DNA of 16,650 nucleotides from an uncultured bacterium (GTDB lineage: Bacteria; Bacillota; Clostridia; Lachnospirales; Lachnospiraceae): positions 1 through 16,650 of the forward strand of contig CAJMSZ010000046.1 of NCBI GenBank assembly GCA_905216215.1. Direction: 5' to 3'. The stretch's first letter is position 1. Each line of letters starts with the position of its first letter. Under the pieces are notes generated by a model. It saw only the letters and a program-made list of their open reading frames with translations. It was not told where the DNA came from and searched no databases. Position numbers and translations under genes: made by a program. Of the stretch, positions 6,415 through 13,031 are shown piece by piece.

Positions 6415-7692
6415 ATGGATCCGTTTTTGCCGATTACAGATATTTACGCACGAGAAATTCTGGATTCAAGAGGAAATCCCACAGTGGAAGTAGAAGTTGT
6501 GGCTGGGGAACATTATCATGGGGTTGCTCAGGTTCCGTCGGGAATATCTACGGGCAGCCATGAGGCAGTGGAGCTACGTGATGGGGAAAGCCGTTATCAT
6601 GGTATGGGGGTAAGGAAAGCGGTTTCCGCAGTGAATGATAAAATTGTAAGAGAAATAATGGATGTAAATGTTTTTGAACAAAAAGAAATAGATAAGATAC
6701 TTTGTAAACTGGATGGGAATGAAAAAAAGAAGTCGCTTGGTGTAAATGCGATGCTTGGAGTGTCACTTGCAGTGGCCAGATGTGGAGCTGACGCAGCCGG
6801 ACTTCCTCTATATCGTTACCTTGGTGGAGTGCGGGAGTACACACTTCCGATTCCCGTGATGAATCTGATTAATGGGGGAAGGCATGCGGATAATATGTTG
6901 GATTTTCAGGAGTTTCTGATACTTCCGATCGGCATGAAACGATTTGAGGATGCAATCCGGTGTGGAACAGAAGTATACCATACCTTGAAACAGATATTGG
7001 AGCAGGATGGAAAGTCAACAGCAGTTGGTGATGAGGGAGGTTTTGCACCACAGCTTCGAAGTGCAGAAGAGGCATTTCAGTATCTGGTATATGCCATTGA
7101 GGAGGCTGGCTACGAACCGGGGAGACAGGTTGTCCTCGGTATGGATGTGTCCGCAAACGGACTTTACAATATGGATTCAGGGCTTTATAAGCTGACTGGA
7201 ACTGACAGAAGATTTCCAACAGAGGCAATGATAGACTATTATGAGAGCTTGTGTGAAACATTTCCTGTTCGTTCCATTGAGGATGGTTTGTGGGAAGATG
7301 ACTGGCGAGGATGGCAGGAACTGACGAAAAGGCTTGGAGGCAGAGTTCAGATTGTTGGAGATGATTTCTTTGTTACAGACAAGACCAGACTGGAGAAAGG
7401 AGTCGCGGAAAAGTGCGGAAATGCAGTGCTGATTAAACCAAATCAGAGGGGAACCTTGTCGGAGACGATGGAGACGATTCAGACAGCGCGTAAGGTGGGG
7501 TATGAAATGATTGTATCTCATCGCTCCGGTGACACGGAAGATACCATCATTTCTGACATGGCAGTTGCATTTGGATGTGGACAGATAAAAGCAGGTGCAC
7601 CGTGCCGGTCTGAGCGGGTAGCAAAGTACAACCGATTATTGAAAATAGAAGAAGAACTGAGCCGGGGCTGGGCCAAGTCAGCCATTTATTGA
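6415..7692 (+). CDS. eno: Enolase (phosphopyruvate hydratase), divergent sequence
   Basis: The protein is 425 residues from the ATG at 6415, chosen because AAGGAGG sits 7 nt upstream; an earlier in-frame ATG has no such site. Enolase converts 2-phosphoglycerate to phosphoenolpyruvate in glycolysis. Every catalytic position I can place is kept: E166 (QEF), E207 (GDEGG), metal ligands D244, E289 (SIEDG) and D316 (VGDD), base K341 (LIKPN), H369-R370-S371 and K392. Several near-invariant stretches differ from common bacterial enolases. The mobile loop reads PSGISTG instead of PSGASTG, metal strand GMDVSANGLY instead of the usual D.A.SEFY, GDDFFVTD instead of GDDLFVTN, and KPNQRGT instead of K.NQIGT. 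It stands alone rather than in a gap-pgk-tpi cluster, so it may be a second copy. I see no convincing promoter upstream. The stop codon lies inside the proC promoter. Confidence 0.88.
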   Translation: MDPFLPITDIYAREILDSRGNPTVEVEVVAGEHYHGVAQVPSGISTGSHEAVELRDGESRYHGMGVRKAVSAVNDKIVREIMDVNVFEQKEIDKILCKLDGNEKKKSLGVNAMLGVSLAVARCGADAAGLPLYRYLGGVREYTLPIPVMNLINGGRHADNMLDFQEFLILPIGMKRFEDAIRCGTEVYHTLKQILEQDGKSTAVGDEGGFAPQLRSAEEAFQYLVYAIEEAGYEPGRQVVLGMDVSANGLYNMDSGLYKLTGTDRRFPTEAMIDYYESLCETFPVRSIEDGLWEDDWRGWQELTKRLGGRVQIVGDDFFVTDKTRLEKGVAEKCGNAVLIKPNQRGTLSETMETIQTARKVGYEMIVSHRSGDTEDTIISDMAVAFGCGQIKAGAPCRSERVAKYNRLLKIEEELSRGWAKSAIY

Positions 7693-7717
7693 CATGCGAA
7701 AACCATGGTGCTATAAT
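7689..7717 (+). promoter_or_regulatory. Perfect consensus sigma-A promoter of proC
   Basis: TTGACA (7689-7694), a 17-bp spacer and TATAAT (7712-7717), plus extended -10 TG at 7709-7710. The -35 overlaps the enolase stop codon (TGA, 7690-7692). Start would be about 7724, giving a leader of roughly 28 nt before the proC ATG. Confidence 0.88.
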
Positions 7718-7751
7718 CAGACAAACATATTGCTGATAGGAGGACATGGTG

Positions 7752-8546
7752 ATGAAGCTTGGATTTATAGGATGTGGAAATATGGCAGGAGCCATTATTG
7801 GCGGTATATTGCGAAATCGTGTTTGCAATCCAGAGGAAATCATAGGGTCAGCTCTTACAGAGACCGGCAGAAAGAAAGCAGAGCAAGCTTACGGAATCCG
7901 CATGACAACGAATAATAATCAGGTGGTACAGGAAGCAGATATCATTTTTCTGTCAGTGAAGCCACAGTATTACGAAGATGTAATGAATGAAATAAAAGAA
8001 AATATTTGCGATGACAAGATATTTGTTTCTATTGCACCTGGAAAAACACTGGAATGGATGGAGTCTATTCTGGGAAAAACAGCTAAAATTGTGCGTACCA
8101 TGCCAAATACTCCGGCCCTTGTAGGAGAAGGAATGACTGCTGTTTGCAGCAATTCAAAAGTTACGGCTCAGGAACTGGAAGAAGTGAAGAAGATTTTTAC
8201 AGCCTGTGGGCAGGTGGAAGTAGTGTCAGAAAAATTAATGGATGTTGTTGTGGGAGTAAGTGGAAGCTCCCCGGCCTATGTATTCATGTTCATAGAAGCA
8301 ATGGCAGATGCAGCCGTGGCGGGTGGAATGCCGAGAGCACAGGCATATCGTTTTGCAGCGCAGTCGGTTCTTGGCAGTTCAAAGATGGTATTAGATACAG
8401 GAAAACATCCGGGCGAACTGAAGGATATGGTCTGCTCACCGGCGGGTACAACCATTCAGGCAGTGCGTGTGCTGGAGGAACAAGGACTTCGAAGTGCAGT
8501 GTTTGAAGCCACAGATGCTTGTATTAAAAAAGCAGGTGGAATGTAA
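7752..8546 (+). CDS. proC: Pyrroline-5-carboxylate reductase
   Basis: The 264-residue enzyme catalyses the last step of proline synthesis, NAD(P)H-dependent reduction of pyrroline-5-carboxylate. The N-terminal Rossmann motif is GFIGCGNMAGA (residues 4-14). Family signatures are RTMPNTPALVGEG (115-127), the helical GVSGSSPAYVFMFIEA (168-183) and the C-terminal HPGELKDMVCSPAGTTI (219-235), which closes the active site. The AGGAGG at 7738-7743 is 8 nt from the ATG at 7752 and only 2 nt from the alternative ATG at 7746, so the later start is preferred. The gene has its own very strong promoter within the end of eno. No terminator is seen after it, but the following gene has its own promoter. Confidence 0.94.
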   Translation: MKLGFIGCGNMAGAIIGGILRNRVCNPEEIIGSALTETGRKKAEQAYGIRMTTNNNQVVQEADIIFLSVKPQYYEDVMNEIKENICDDKIFVSIAPGKTLEWMESILGKTAKIVRTMPNTPALVGEGMTAVCSNSKVTAQELEEVKKIFTACGQVEVVSEKLMDVVVGVSGSSPAYVFMFIEAMADAAVAGGMPRAQAYRFAAQSVLGSSKMVLDTGKHPGELKDMVCSPAGTTIQAVRVLEEQGLRSAVFEATDACIKKAGGM

Positions 8547-8562
8547 AAATTTCATAAAGCTA

Positions 8563-8591
8563 TTTACGAACAGAGAAAGTTTCGTTAAAAT
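8563..8591 (+). promoter_or_regulatory. Sigma-A promoter of the cyclophilin gene
   Basis: TTTACG (8563-8568), a 17-bp spacer and TAAAAT (8586-8591), about 37 nt before the start codon. An inverted repeat TTTCGTTA (8580-8587) and TAACGAAA (8601-8608), 13 nt apart, overlaps the -10 and the likely transcription start. Confidence 0.55.
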
Positions 8592-8608
8592 AAAGGAAGA
8601 TAACGAAA
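8580..8608. repeat. Inverted repeat over the cyclophilin promoter
   Basis: Perfect 8-nt arms TTTCGTTA and TAACGAAA separated by 13 nt. The left arm overlaps the -10 box and the right arm lies just past the predicted start of transcription. It may be an operator or a weak RNA hairpin; the arms are A/T-rich, so chance is possible. Confidence 0.35.
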
Positions 8609-8627
8609 AGTAAAGGAGAAATGTGAC

Positions 8628-9146
8628 ATGGCAAATCCAGTTGTAACATTTGAGATGGAAAATGGAGATGTGATGAAGGTAGAGTTATATCCGGAAATCG
8701 CACCTAATACTGTAAATAATTTTATTTCTTTGGTAAATAAAGGATATTATGATGGATTGATTTTCCATCGTGTTATCCGTGGCTTTATGATTCAGGGCGG
8801 ATGTCCTGACGGAACCGGAATGGGCGGACCGGGATATACGATCAAAGGAGAGTTCCTTCAGAATGGTTTCCCGAACACATTGAAGCATGAACCGGGAGTG
8901 ATTTCTATGGCACGTGCTATGCACCCGGATTCAGCCGGTTCCCAGTTCTTCATCATGCATCAGAATTCTCCACACCTGGATGGAGCATACGCTGCTTTTG
9001 GTAAGATTATTGAAGGTATGGATGTGGTAAACAAGATTGCAGAGACAGCAACGGATTACAGTGACAGACCATTGGAAGAGCAGAAGATGAAGAAAGTGGT
9101 TGTGGAAACATTTGGAGAGACTTACCCGGAACCAGAACATATCTAA
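8628..9146 (+). CDS. Cyclophilin-type peptidyl-prolyl cis-trans isomerase
   Basis: The 172-residue protein is a single cyclophilin domain that speeds cis-trans isomerisation of X-Pro bonds during folding. Visible motifs are FHRVIRGFMIQGG (46-58), holding the catalytic arginine R48 and Q56, then SMARA (93-97), GSQFFI (104-109) and HLDGAYAAFGKI (116-127). The cyclosporin-contact tryptophan of human cyclophilin A is replaced in HLDG, as in many bacterial members. There is no signal peptide, so it is cytoplasmic. An AAAGGAG site lies upstream of the ATG. The gene has its own promoter and a strong terminator, so it is probably monocistronic. Confidence 0.93.
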   Translation: MANPVVTFEMENGDVMKVELYPEIAPNTVNNFISLVNKGYYDGLIFHRVIRGFMIQGGCPDGTGMGGPGYTIKGEFLQNGFPNTLKHEPGVISMARAMHPDSAGSQFFIMHQNSPHLDGAYAAFGKIIEGMDVVNKIAETATDYSDRPLEEQKMKKVVVETFGETYPEPEHI

Positions 9147-9177
9147 AGTTTCAAATGGGATATAGAATGTAGATTTT

Positions 9178-9207
9178 AAAAGAATGCACTGAGGTGCATT
9201 CTTTTTT
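9178..9207 (+). terminator. Intrinsic terminator after the cyclophilin gene
   Basis: Perfect 12-nt arms (AAAAGAATGCAC and GTGCATTCTTTT) around a TGAG loop, ending in six T (9202-9207). It separates the cyclophilin gene from the ECF operon. Confidence 0.92.
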
Positions 9208-9218
9208 ACGCCCGTTAC

Positions 9219-9247
9219 TTGCGTCAAAACTTTATATGAAGTATAAT
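9219..9247 (+). promoter_or_regulatory. Promoter of the ecfA1-ecfA2-ecfT-truA operon
   Basis: TTGCGT (9219-9224), a 17-bp spacer and a perfect TATAAT (9242-9247). It lies 12 nt past the preceding terminator, so this operon starts here rather than continuing from upstream ribosomal genes. Confidence 0.65.
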
Positions 9248-9305
9248 GTGTAATCAACGGAAAATCTGAGAAAGAAAAATGAAACAAAGCTTAAGGAAAG
9301 TAAAT

Positions 9306-10145
9306 ATGATTAAGACAGATAAATTGGTTTATGAATACGAAAAACATGATGAAGAAGGGCGTGTGATTGGTACCAGCCGAGCCATTGACGAACTGGATAT
9401 GAATATTGAAGCGGGGCAGTTTATCGCTATTTTGGGGCATAATGGTTCTGGAAAATCTACACTTGCAAAGCACATGAACGCTATATTGGTTCCGACAGAA
9501 GGAACCATGTGGGTAGATGGGAAGGACACCTCTCAGGAGGAAAACGTATGGGATGTGCGTCAGAGTGCAGGTATGGTTTTTCAGAATCCGGATAATCAGA
9601 TTATTGGATGCGTAGTAGAAGAAGATGTAGGATTTGGACCAGAGAACCTTGGAGTTCCTACAGAAGAAATCTGGCAGAGGGTAGAGGAAAGTCTGAAAAA
9701 TGTCGGGATGCTGGAGTATCGTACACATTCACCAAACAAGCTGTCCGGTGGTCAGAAGCAGAGAGTGGCCATTGCTGGCGTAATGGCGATGCGCCCCAAG
9801 TGTATTGTGCTGGATGAACCAACAGCCATGCTTGACCCGAATGGAAGAAAAGAAGTTCTGCGAAGTGTGCTGGAGCTGAGAAAGCGTGAGAACATTACTG
9901 TTATTTTGATTACACATTATATGGAAGAAGTGGTAGATGCAGACTGTGTGATTGTGATGGACCATGGACACATTGTCATGCAGGGGACACCGAAAGAAGT
10001 GTTCTCGCAGGTTGATAAATTAAAGGAATATCGTCTGGATGTGCCGCAGGTGACAATCCTTGCGGATGAACTCCGAAAAAGGGGAGTAGACCTTCCAAAG
10101 GGAATTTTGAAGAAAGAAGAATTGGTGGATTTATTATGTCGATAA
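9306..10145 (+). CDS. ecfA1: ECF transporter ATPase, EcfA1 subunit
   Basis: The 279-residue ABC ATPase energises energy-coupling-factor transporters, which import vitamins or metals through separate substrate-binding S proteins. It shows Walker A GHNGSGKS (44-51), Q-loop at Q93 (VFQNPDNQ), signature LSGGQKQR (146-153), Walker B CIVLDE (166-171), D-loop and switch histidine H204 (ITHYMEE). The ATG at 9306 has AAGGA 8 nt upstream; an in-frame ATG at 9279 would add nine residues with a poorer site. It overlaps ecfA2 by 10 nt, which implies coupled translation and matches the obligate heterodimer. No S component is nearby, so the module is probably shared by several unlinked S proteins (group II ECF). 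Confidence 0.93.
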   Translation: MIKTDKLVYEYEKHDEEGRVIGTSRAIDELDMNIEAGQFIAILGHNGSGKSTLAKHMNAILVPTEGTMWVDGKDTSQEENVWDVRQSAGMVFQNPDNQIIGCVVEEDVGFGPENLGVPTEEIWQRVEESLKNVGMLEYRTHSPNKLSGGQKQRVAIAGVMAMRPKCIVLDEPTAMLDPNGRKEVLRSVLELRKRENITVILITHYMEEVVDADCVIVMDHGHIVMQGTPKEVFSQVDKLKEYRLDVPQVTILADELRKRGVDLPKGILKKEELVDLLCR

Positions 10146-11005
10146 AACTGGAACATGTGAATTACATTTATGGACAGGGAACTGCATATGAAAAGCATGC
10201 GCTGAATGATATCAATCTGGAAATACCACATGGACAGTTTGTGGGGATTATTGGGCATACAGGGTCTGGAAAATCAACTCTGATTCAGCACCTGGATGGA
10301 CTTATAAAAGCTACAAGCGGCGTAGTTTCTTTTAATGGAGAAAATATTTATGCTGAGAAGTATAATCTGAAGGCGCTTCGTAGTCAGGTAGGACTTGTAT
10401 TCCAATATCCGGAGCATCAATTGTTTGAGATTGATGTAATGAGTGATGTGTGCTTTGGACCAAAGAATCAGGGATGCTCAGAGGAAGAATGTAAAGAAAG
10501 GGCAATTGAGGCTTTGCAATTAGTCGGGTTGAAGGAGAAGTATTATCATAATTCACCATTTGACCTTTCTGGTGGACAGAAAAGGAGAGTTGCTATTGCC
10601 GGTGTGCTTGCCATGAAACCGAAGGTGTTGATTCTTGATGAACCGACGGCCGGACTGGACCCGAAGGGCAGAGATGAGATTCTAGAGCAGATTGCTTATC
10701 TGCACAAATCCTGTGATATGACGGTCATTTTAGTGTCTCACAGCATGGAAGATGTTGCAAAATATGTAGACAGAATTATTGTGATGAACCGTGGAAGTGT
10801 GCTCTTTGATGATGTGCCAAAAAAGGTTTTTGAACATTATCTGGAACTGGAAAAGGTTGGACTTTCTGCGCCACAGGTAACATATATCATGCACGACTTG
10901 CGTAAAAGGGGACTGGAAGTTCCGGTTAATATTACAACCATAGAAGAAGCAACCGATGCAATTGTTGCTGCGCTTGGAAAGAAAAATGGAGAGAGGGGGC
11001 AGTAA
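10136..11005 (+). CDS. ecfA2: ECF transporter ATPase, EcfA2 subunit
   Basis: This 289-residue ABC ATPase pairs with EcfA1. It has Walker A GHTGSGKS (40-47), Q-loop Q90 (VFQYPEHQLFE), signature LSGGQKRR (144-151), Walker B VLILDE (164-169), D-loop and switch histidine H202 (SHSMED). The segment QYPEHQLFE is typical of EcfA2 and differs from the QNPDNQ of EcfA1. The ATG lies inside the last codons of ecfA1, and ecfT begins one base after its stop, so the three subunits should be made in fixed ratio. Confidence 0.93.
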   Translation: MSIKLEHVNYIYGQGTAYEKHALNDINLEIPHGQFVGIIGHTGSGKSTLIQHLDGLIKATSGVVSFNGENIYAEKYNLKALRSQVGLVFQYPEHQLFEIDVMSDVCFGPKNQGCSEEECKERAIEALQLVGLKEKYYHNSPFDLSGGQKRRVAIAGVLAMKPKVLILDEPTAGLDPKGRDEILEQIAYLHKSCDMTVILVSHSMEDVAKYVDRIIVMNRGSVLFDDVPKKVFEHYLELEKVGLSAPQVTYIMHDLRKRGLEVPVNITTIEEATDAIVAALGKKNGERGQ

Positions 11006-11006
11006 C

Positions 11007-11831
11007 ATGATTCGAGATATTACCATAGGACAGTATTATCCATCAAATAGTAAGATTCATCAATTAGACCCTCGTGTTAAGATTGTTTGTACCTTGCTGT
11101 ATTTGGTTTCCTTATTTACTTTCAGAAGTATTTTAGGATATTTACTTGCAACTTTATTTCTGGCGGTAATTATAAAAATTTCTAAAGTGCCCTTTCGGTT
11201 TATTGTAAAAGGGCTAAAACCGGTTTTGGTGTTATTAATGATTACAGTGCTTTTCAATCTGTTCCTTACTCCGGGAGGAGATGTTTTGTTGAAGGCAGGT
11301 TTTTTGAAGGTGACGGAGAAAGGTCTTACCAGTGCAGTATATATGGCATTGCGGTTGATTTATCTGATTATGGGCTCCTCCCTTATGACACTCACCACAA
11401 CACCAAATTCATTGACGGATGGAATGGAAAGCTTGATGCGCCCGTTAAATAAAATCAATGTGCCTGTACATGAGATTGCTATGATGATGTCCATTGCCCT
11501 TCGGTTTATTCCGATTTTGCTGGAAGAGACGGACAAGATTATGAAGGCACAGATTGCCAGAGGAGCTGATTTGGAAAGTGGAAATCTGATTCAGAAAGCA
11601 AAGGCACTTATTCCAATTCTTGTACCGCTTTTTGTGTCCGCGTTCCGAAGAGCAAATGACCTTGCCATGGCAATGGAGGCCAGATGTTACCGTGGCGGTG
11701 AGGGCAGAACCAAGATGAAGCCGCTTGTTTATCGGAGTCAGGATTATATGGCATACGGTCTGATGACAGGCTACGTAGTTGTGACTTTTGTGTTAGGCAG
11801 ATATGTTCCGTTTAAAATCTGGATTTTCTAA
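11007..11831 (+). CDS. ecfT: ECF transporter transmembrane scaffold EcfT
   Basis: The 274-residue membrane protein links the two ATPases to the substrate-binding S protein. It starts with the typical hydrophilic lead (IGQYYPSNSKIHQLDPR) and has several hydrophobic helices within residues 24-128 and near 155-175, 200-215 and 250-265. The two cytoplasmic coupling motifs are visible: ARG at 184-186 (AQIARGADLESG) and ARC at 225-227 (AMEARCYRGGEGRT), the second with Cys where textbook members have Gly. The ATG at 11007 follows a GAGAGGGGG site and lies one base after the ecfA2 stop; an upstream in-frame ATG inside ecfA2 is disfavoured. truA follows after 20 nt. Confidence 0.92.
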   Translation: MIRDITIGQYYPSNSKIHQLDPRVKIVCTLLYLVSLFTFRSILGYLLATLFLAVIIKISKVPFRFIVKGLKPVLVLLMITVLFNLFLTPGGDVLLKAGFLKVTEKGLTSAVYMALRLIYLIMGSSLMTLTTTPNSLTDGMESLMRPLNKINVPVHEIAMMMSIALRFIPILLEETDKIMKAQIARGADLESGNLIQKAKALIPILVPLFVSAFRRANDLAMAMEARCYRGGEGRTKMKPLVYRSQDYMAYGLMTGYVVVTFVLGRYVPFKIWIF

Positions 11832-11851
11832 AACAAATTCTGGAGAGAAGC

Positions 11852-12613
11852 ATGAGAAGAATAAAATTAATTGTTGCATATGATGGAACGAATTACTGTG
11901 GCTGGCAGATTCAGCCAAATGGAATAACGGTAGAAGAAGTGTTAAATAAAGCGATTTGTAAACTTACCAGTGAACAAATTGCGATAATCGGAGCAAGTAG
12001 AACTGATTCGGGAGTTCATTCGTTAGGAAATGTGGCGGTATTTGATACAGAAAGCCGAATCCCGGCTGAGAGGTTTGCCTATGCGCTCAATCAAAAGCTT
12101 CCAGATGATGTTGTGATTGTATCGTCGGAAGAAGTTCCGGGAAACTGGCATCCAAGATACCAGAACAGCAGAAAGGTTTATGAATATCATATTTGCAATT
12201 CTAAGGTTCCTATACCAACCCGACGTTTATATCAGAGCTTTGTAAGCTATAAACTGGATGTGGACAGGATGAGAACAGGCGCAGCATATTTGCTGGGGGA
12301 ACACGATTTTGCAGGCTTTTGTTGTATTCGTACCAATGCCAAATCAACGGTTCGTACCATTTATCAATTAGATGTTAAACAAAATGGGGATGAGGTTGTA
12401 ATTCATGTAGAAGGGAATGGTTTCCTCTATAACATGGTGCGTATTATTGCTGGTGTATTGATTCGCGTAGGCAGGGGGTACTATGAGCCGGAAAAGGTGA
12501 AGGAGCTGCTGGATGGAAAAGAGCGGACGAAGGAGGCAATTACCGCACCACCGCAGGGGCTTTTCCTCGTGGAAATCCAGTATGAGTCAGAAGGGCAAAG
12601 TCAGGCGGAATAA
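11852..12613 (+). CDS. truA: tRNA pseudouridine(38-40) synthase
   Basis: The 253-residue enzyme converts uridines 38-40 of the tRNA anticodon arm to pseudouridine. The catalytic aspartate is D52 in GASRTDSGVHSLGN. Other family marks are the N-terminal KLIVAYDGTNYCGWQ, the central tyrosine in RKVYEYHI, the HDFAGFC segment and GNGFLYNMVRIIAG near the C-terminus. It is preceded by GGAGAG and lies 20 nt after ecfT. The ecfA1-ecfA2-ecfT-truA order is a conserved Firmicute arrangement, usually attached to ribosomal protein genes (rplQ before, rplM-rpsI after); those are absent here. No terminator is visible before the tyrS promoter. Confidence 0.94.
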   Translation: MRRIKLIVAYDGTNYCGWQIQPNGITVEEVLNKAICKLTSEQIAIIGASRTDSGVHSLGNVAVFDTESRIPAERFAYALNQKLPDDVVIVSSEEVPGNWHPRYQNSRKVYEYHICNSKVPIPTRRLYQSFVSYKLDVDRMRTGAAYLLGEHDFAGFCCIRTNAKSTVRTIYQLDVKQNGDEVVIHVEGNGFLYNMVRIIAGVLIRVGRGYYEPEKVKELLDGKERTKEAITAPPQGLFLVEIQYESEGQSQAE

Positions 12614-12641
12614 AAAGATGGATGAGAATCTGATTTCGGAC

Positions 12642-12671
12642 TTGACAAATATTATCAGGATAGTCTAGTAT
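12642..12671 (+). promoter_or_regulatory. Promoter of the tyrS T-box leader
   Basis: TTGACA (12642-12647), an 18-bp spacer and TAGTAT (12666-12671). The perfect TATAAT at 12669-12674 would need a 21-bp spacer, so the overlapping TAGTAT is the more likely -10. Confidence 0.65.
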
Positions 12672-12685
12672 AATAGCAATTGAAG

Positions 12686-12990
12686 AACTAAAAGCAGTGA
12701 AAAGAAGAAGTAACATCTGGAAAGGCTCAGACAGAAAGCAACCGGTTGATGAGAGGTGCAGGAAGAATCAGATGTGAATACATCTTGGAGCTTTGTACCG
12801 AACAGGAATGTCCGGAATATTCAGTTCAGATGGCTGAATCGGACTTCAGTAGGCTGCAACGGAGTGGCGGACGTTATCCCGCTATGCGAATTGCGAATGA
12901 GGTCAGCAGTAGAACTGCTGACGAATTAAGGTGGTACCACGGGAATCTCGACCCTCGTCCTTATCAATAGATAAGGTCGGGGGTTTTTAT
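12686..12990 (+). promoter_or_regulatory. Tyrosine T-box riboswitch leader
   Basis: This stretch holds no gene but a full T-box. Stem I closes with AAAGC (12691-12695) and GCTTT (12790-12794), with an AGTGA GA-motif beside it. CATCTG (12714-12719) pairs with CAGATG (12769-12774) just above the specifier loop. That loop reads GAATAC, giving specifier codon TAC (12779-12781) for tyrosine. Stem III is a perfect 9-bp hairpin (12902-12922). The T-box bulge lies in AAGGTGGTACCACGGG (12928-12943), and TAAGG (12927-12931) pairs with CCTTA (12959-12963) to form the antiterminator. The same CCTTATC pairs instead with GATAAGG in the terminator. Uncharged tRNA-Tyr should therefore switch on tyrS. Confidence 0.94.
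12951..12988 (+). terminator. Regulated terminator of the tyrosine T-box
   Basis: ACCCTCG-T-CCTTATC pairs with GATAAGG-T-CGGGGGT around an AATA loop, with a single T-T mismatch, followed by a T run (12984-12988). It is mutually exclusive with the antiterminator because it uses the CCTTA segment. Confidence 0.92.
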
Positions 12991-13031
12991 ATTGCATGAA
13001 AGAAGCTGCAAAAATACGAGGAGGAAAGAAA

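Noticed and set aside
7746..7751. Upstream ATG of proC as the true start
   Set aside because: It is only 2 nt after AGGAGG; the ATG at 7752 has 8-nt spacing and starts directly at the conserved KLGFIG strand.
8567..8584. CGAAC...GTTTCG resembling a LexA box before the cyclophilin gene
   Set aside because: The Firmicute LexA box needs a 4-nt gap between CGAAC and GTTCG; here the gap is longer and the right half is imperfect.
12669..12674. Perfect TATAAT as the -10 of the tyrS promoter
   Set aside because: It is 21 bp from TTGACA, too far; the overlapping TAGTAT at 18 bp is favoured.
12746..12970. 74-codon open frame inside the tyrS leader
   Set aside because: It lies wholly within the T-box, has no ribosome site, and its sequence is explained by stem I, the antiterminator and the terminator.
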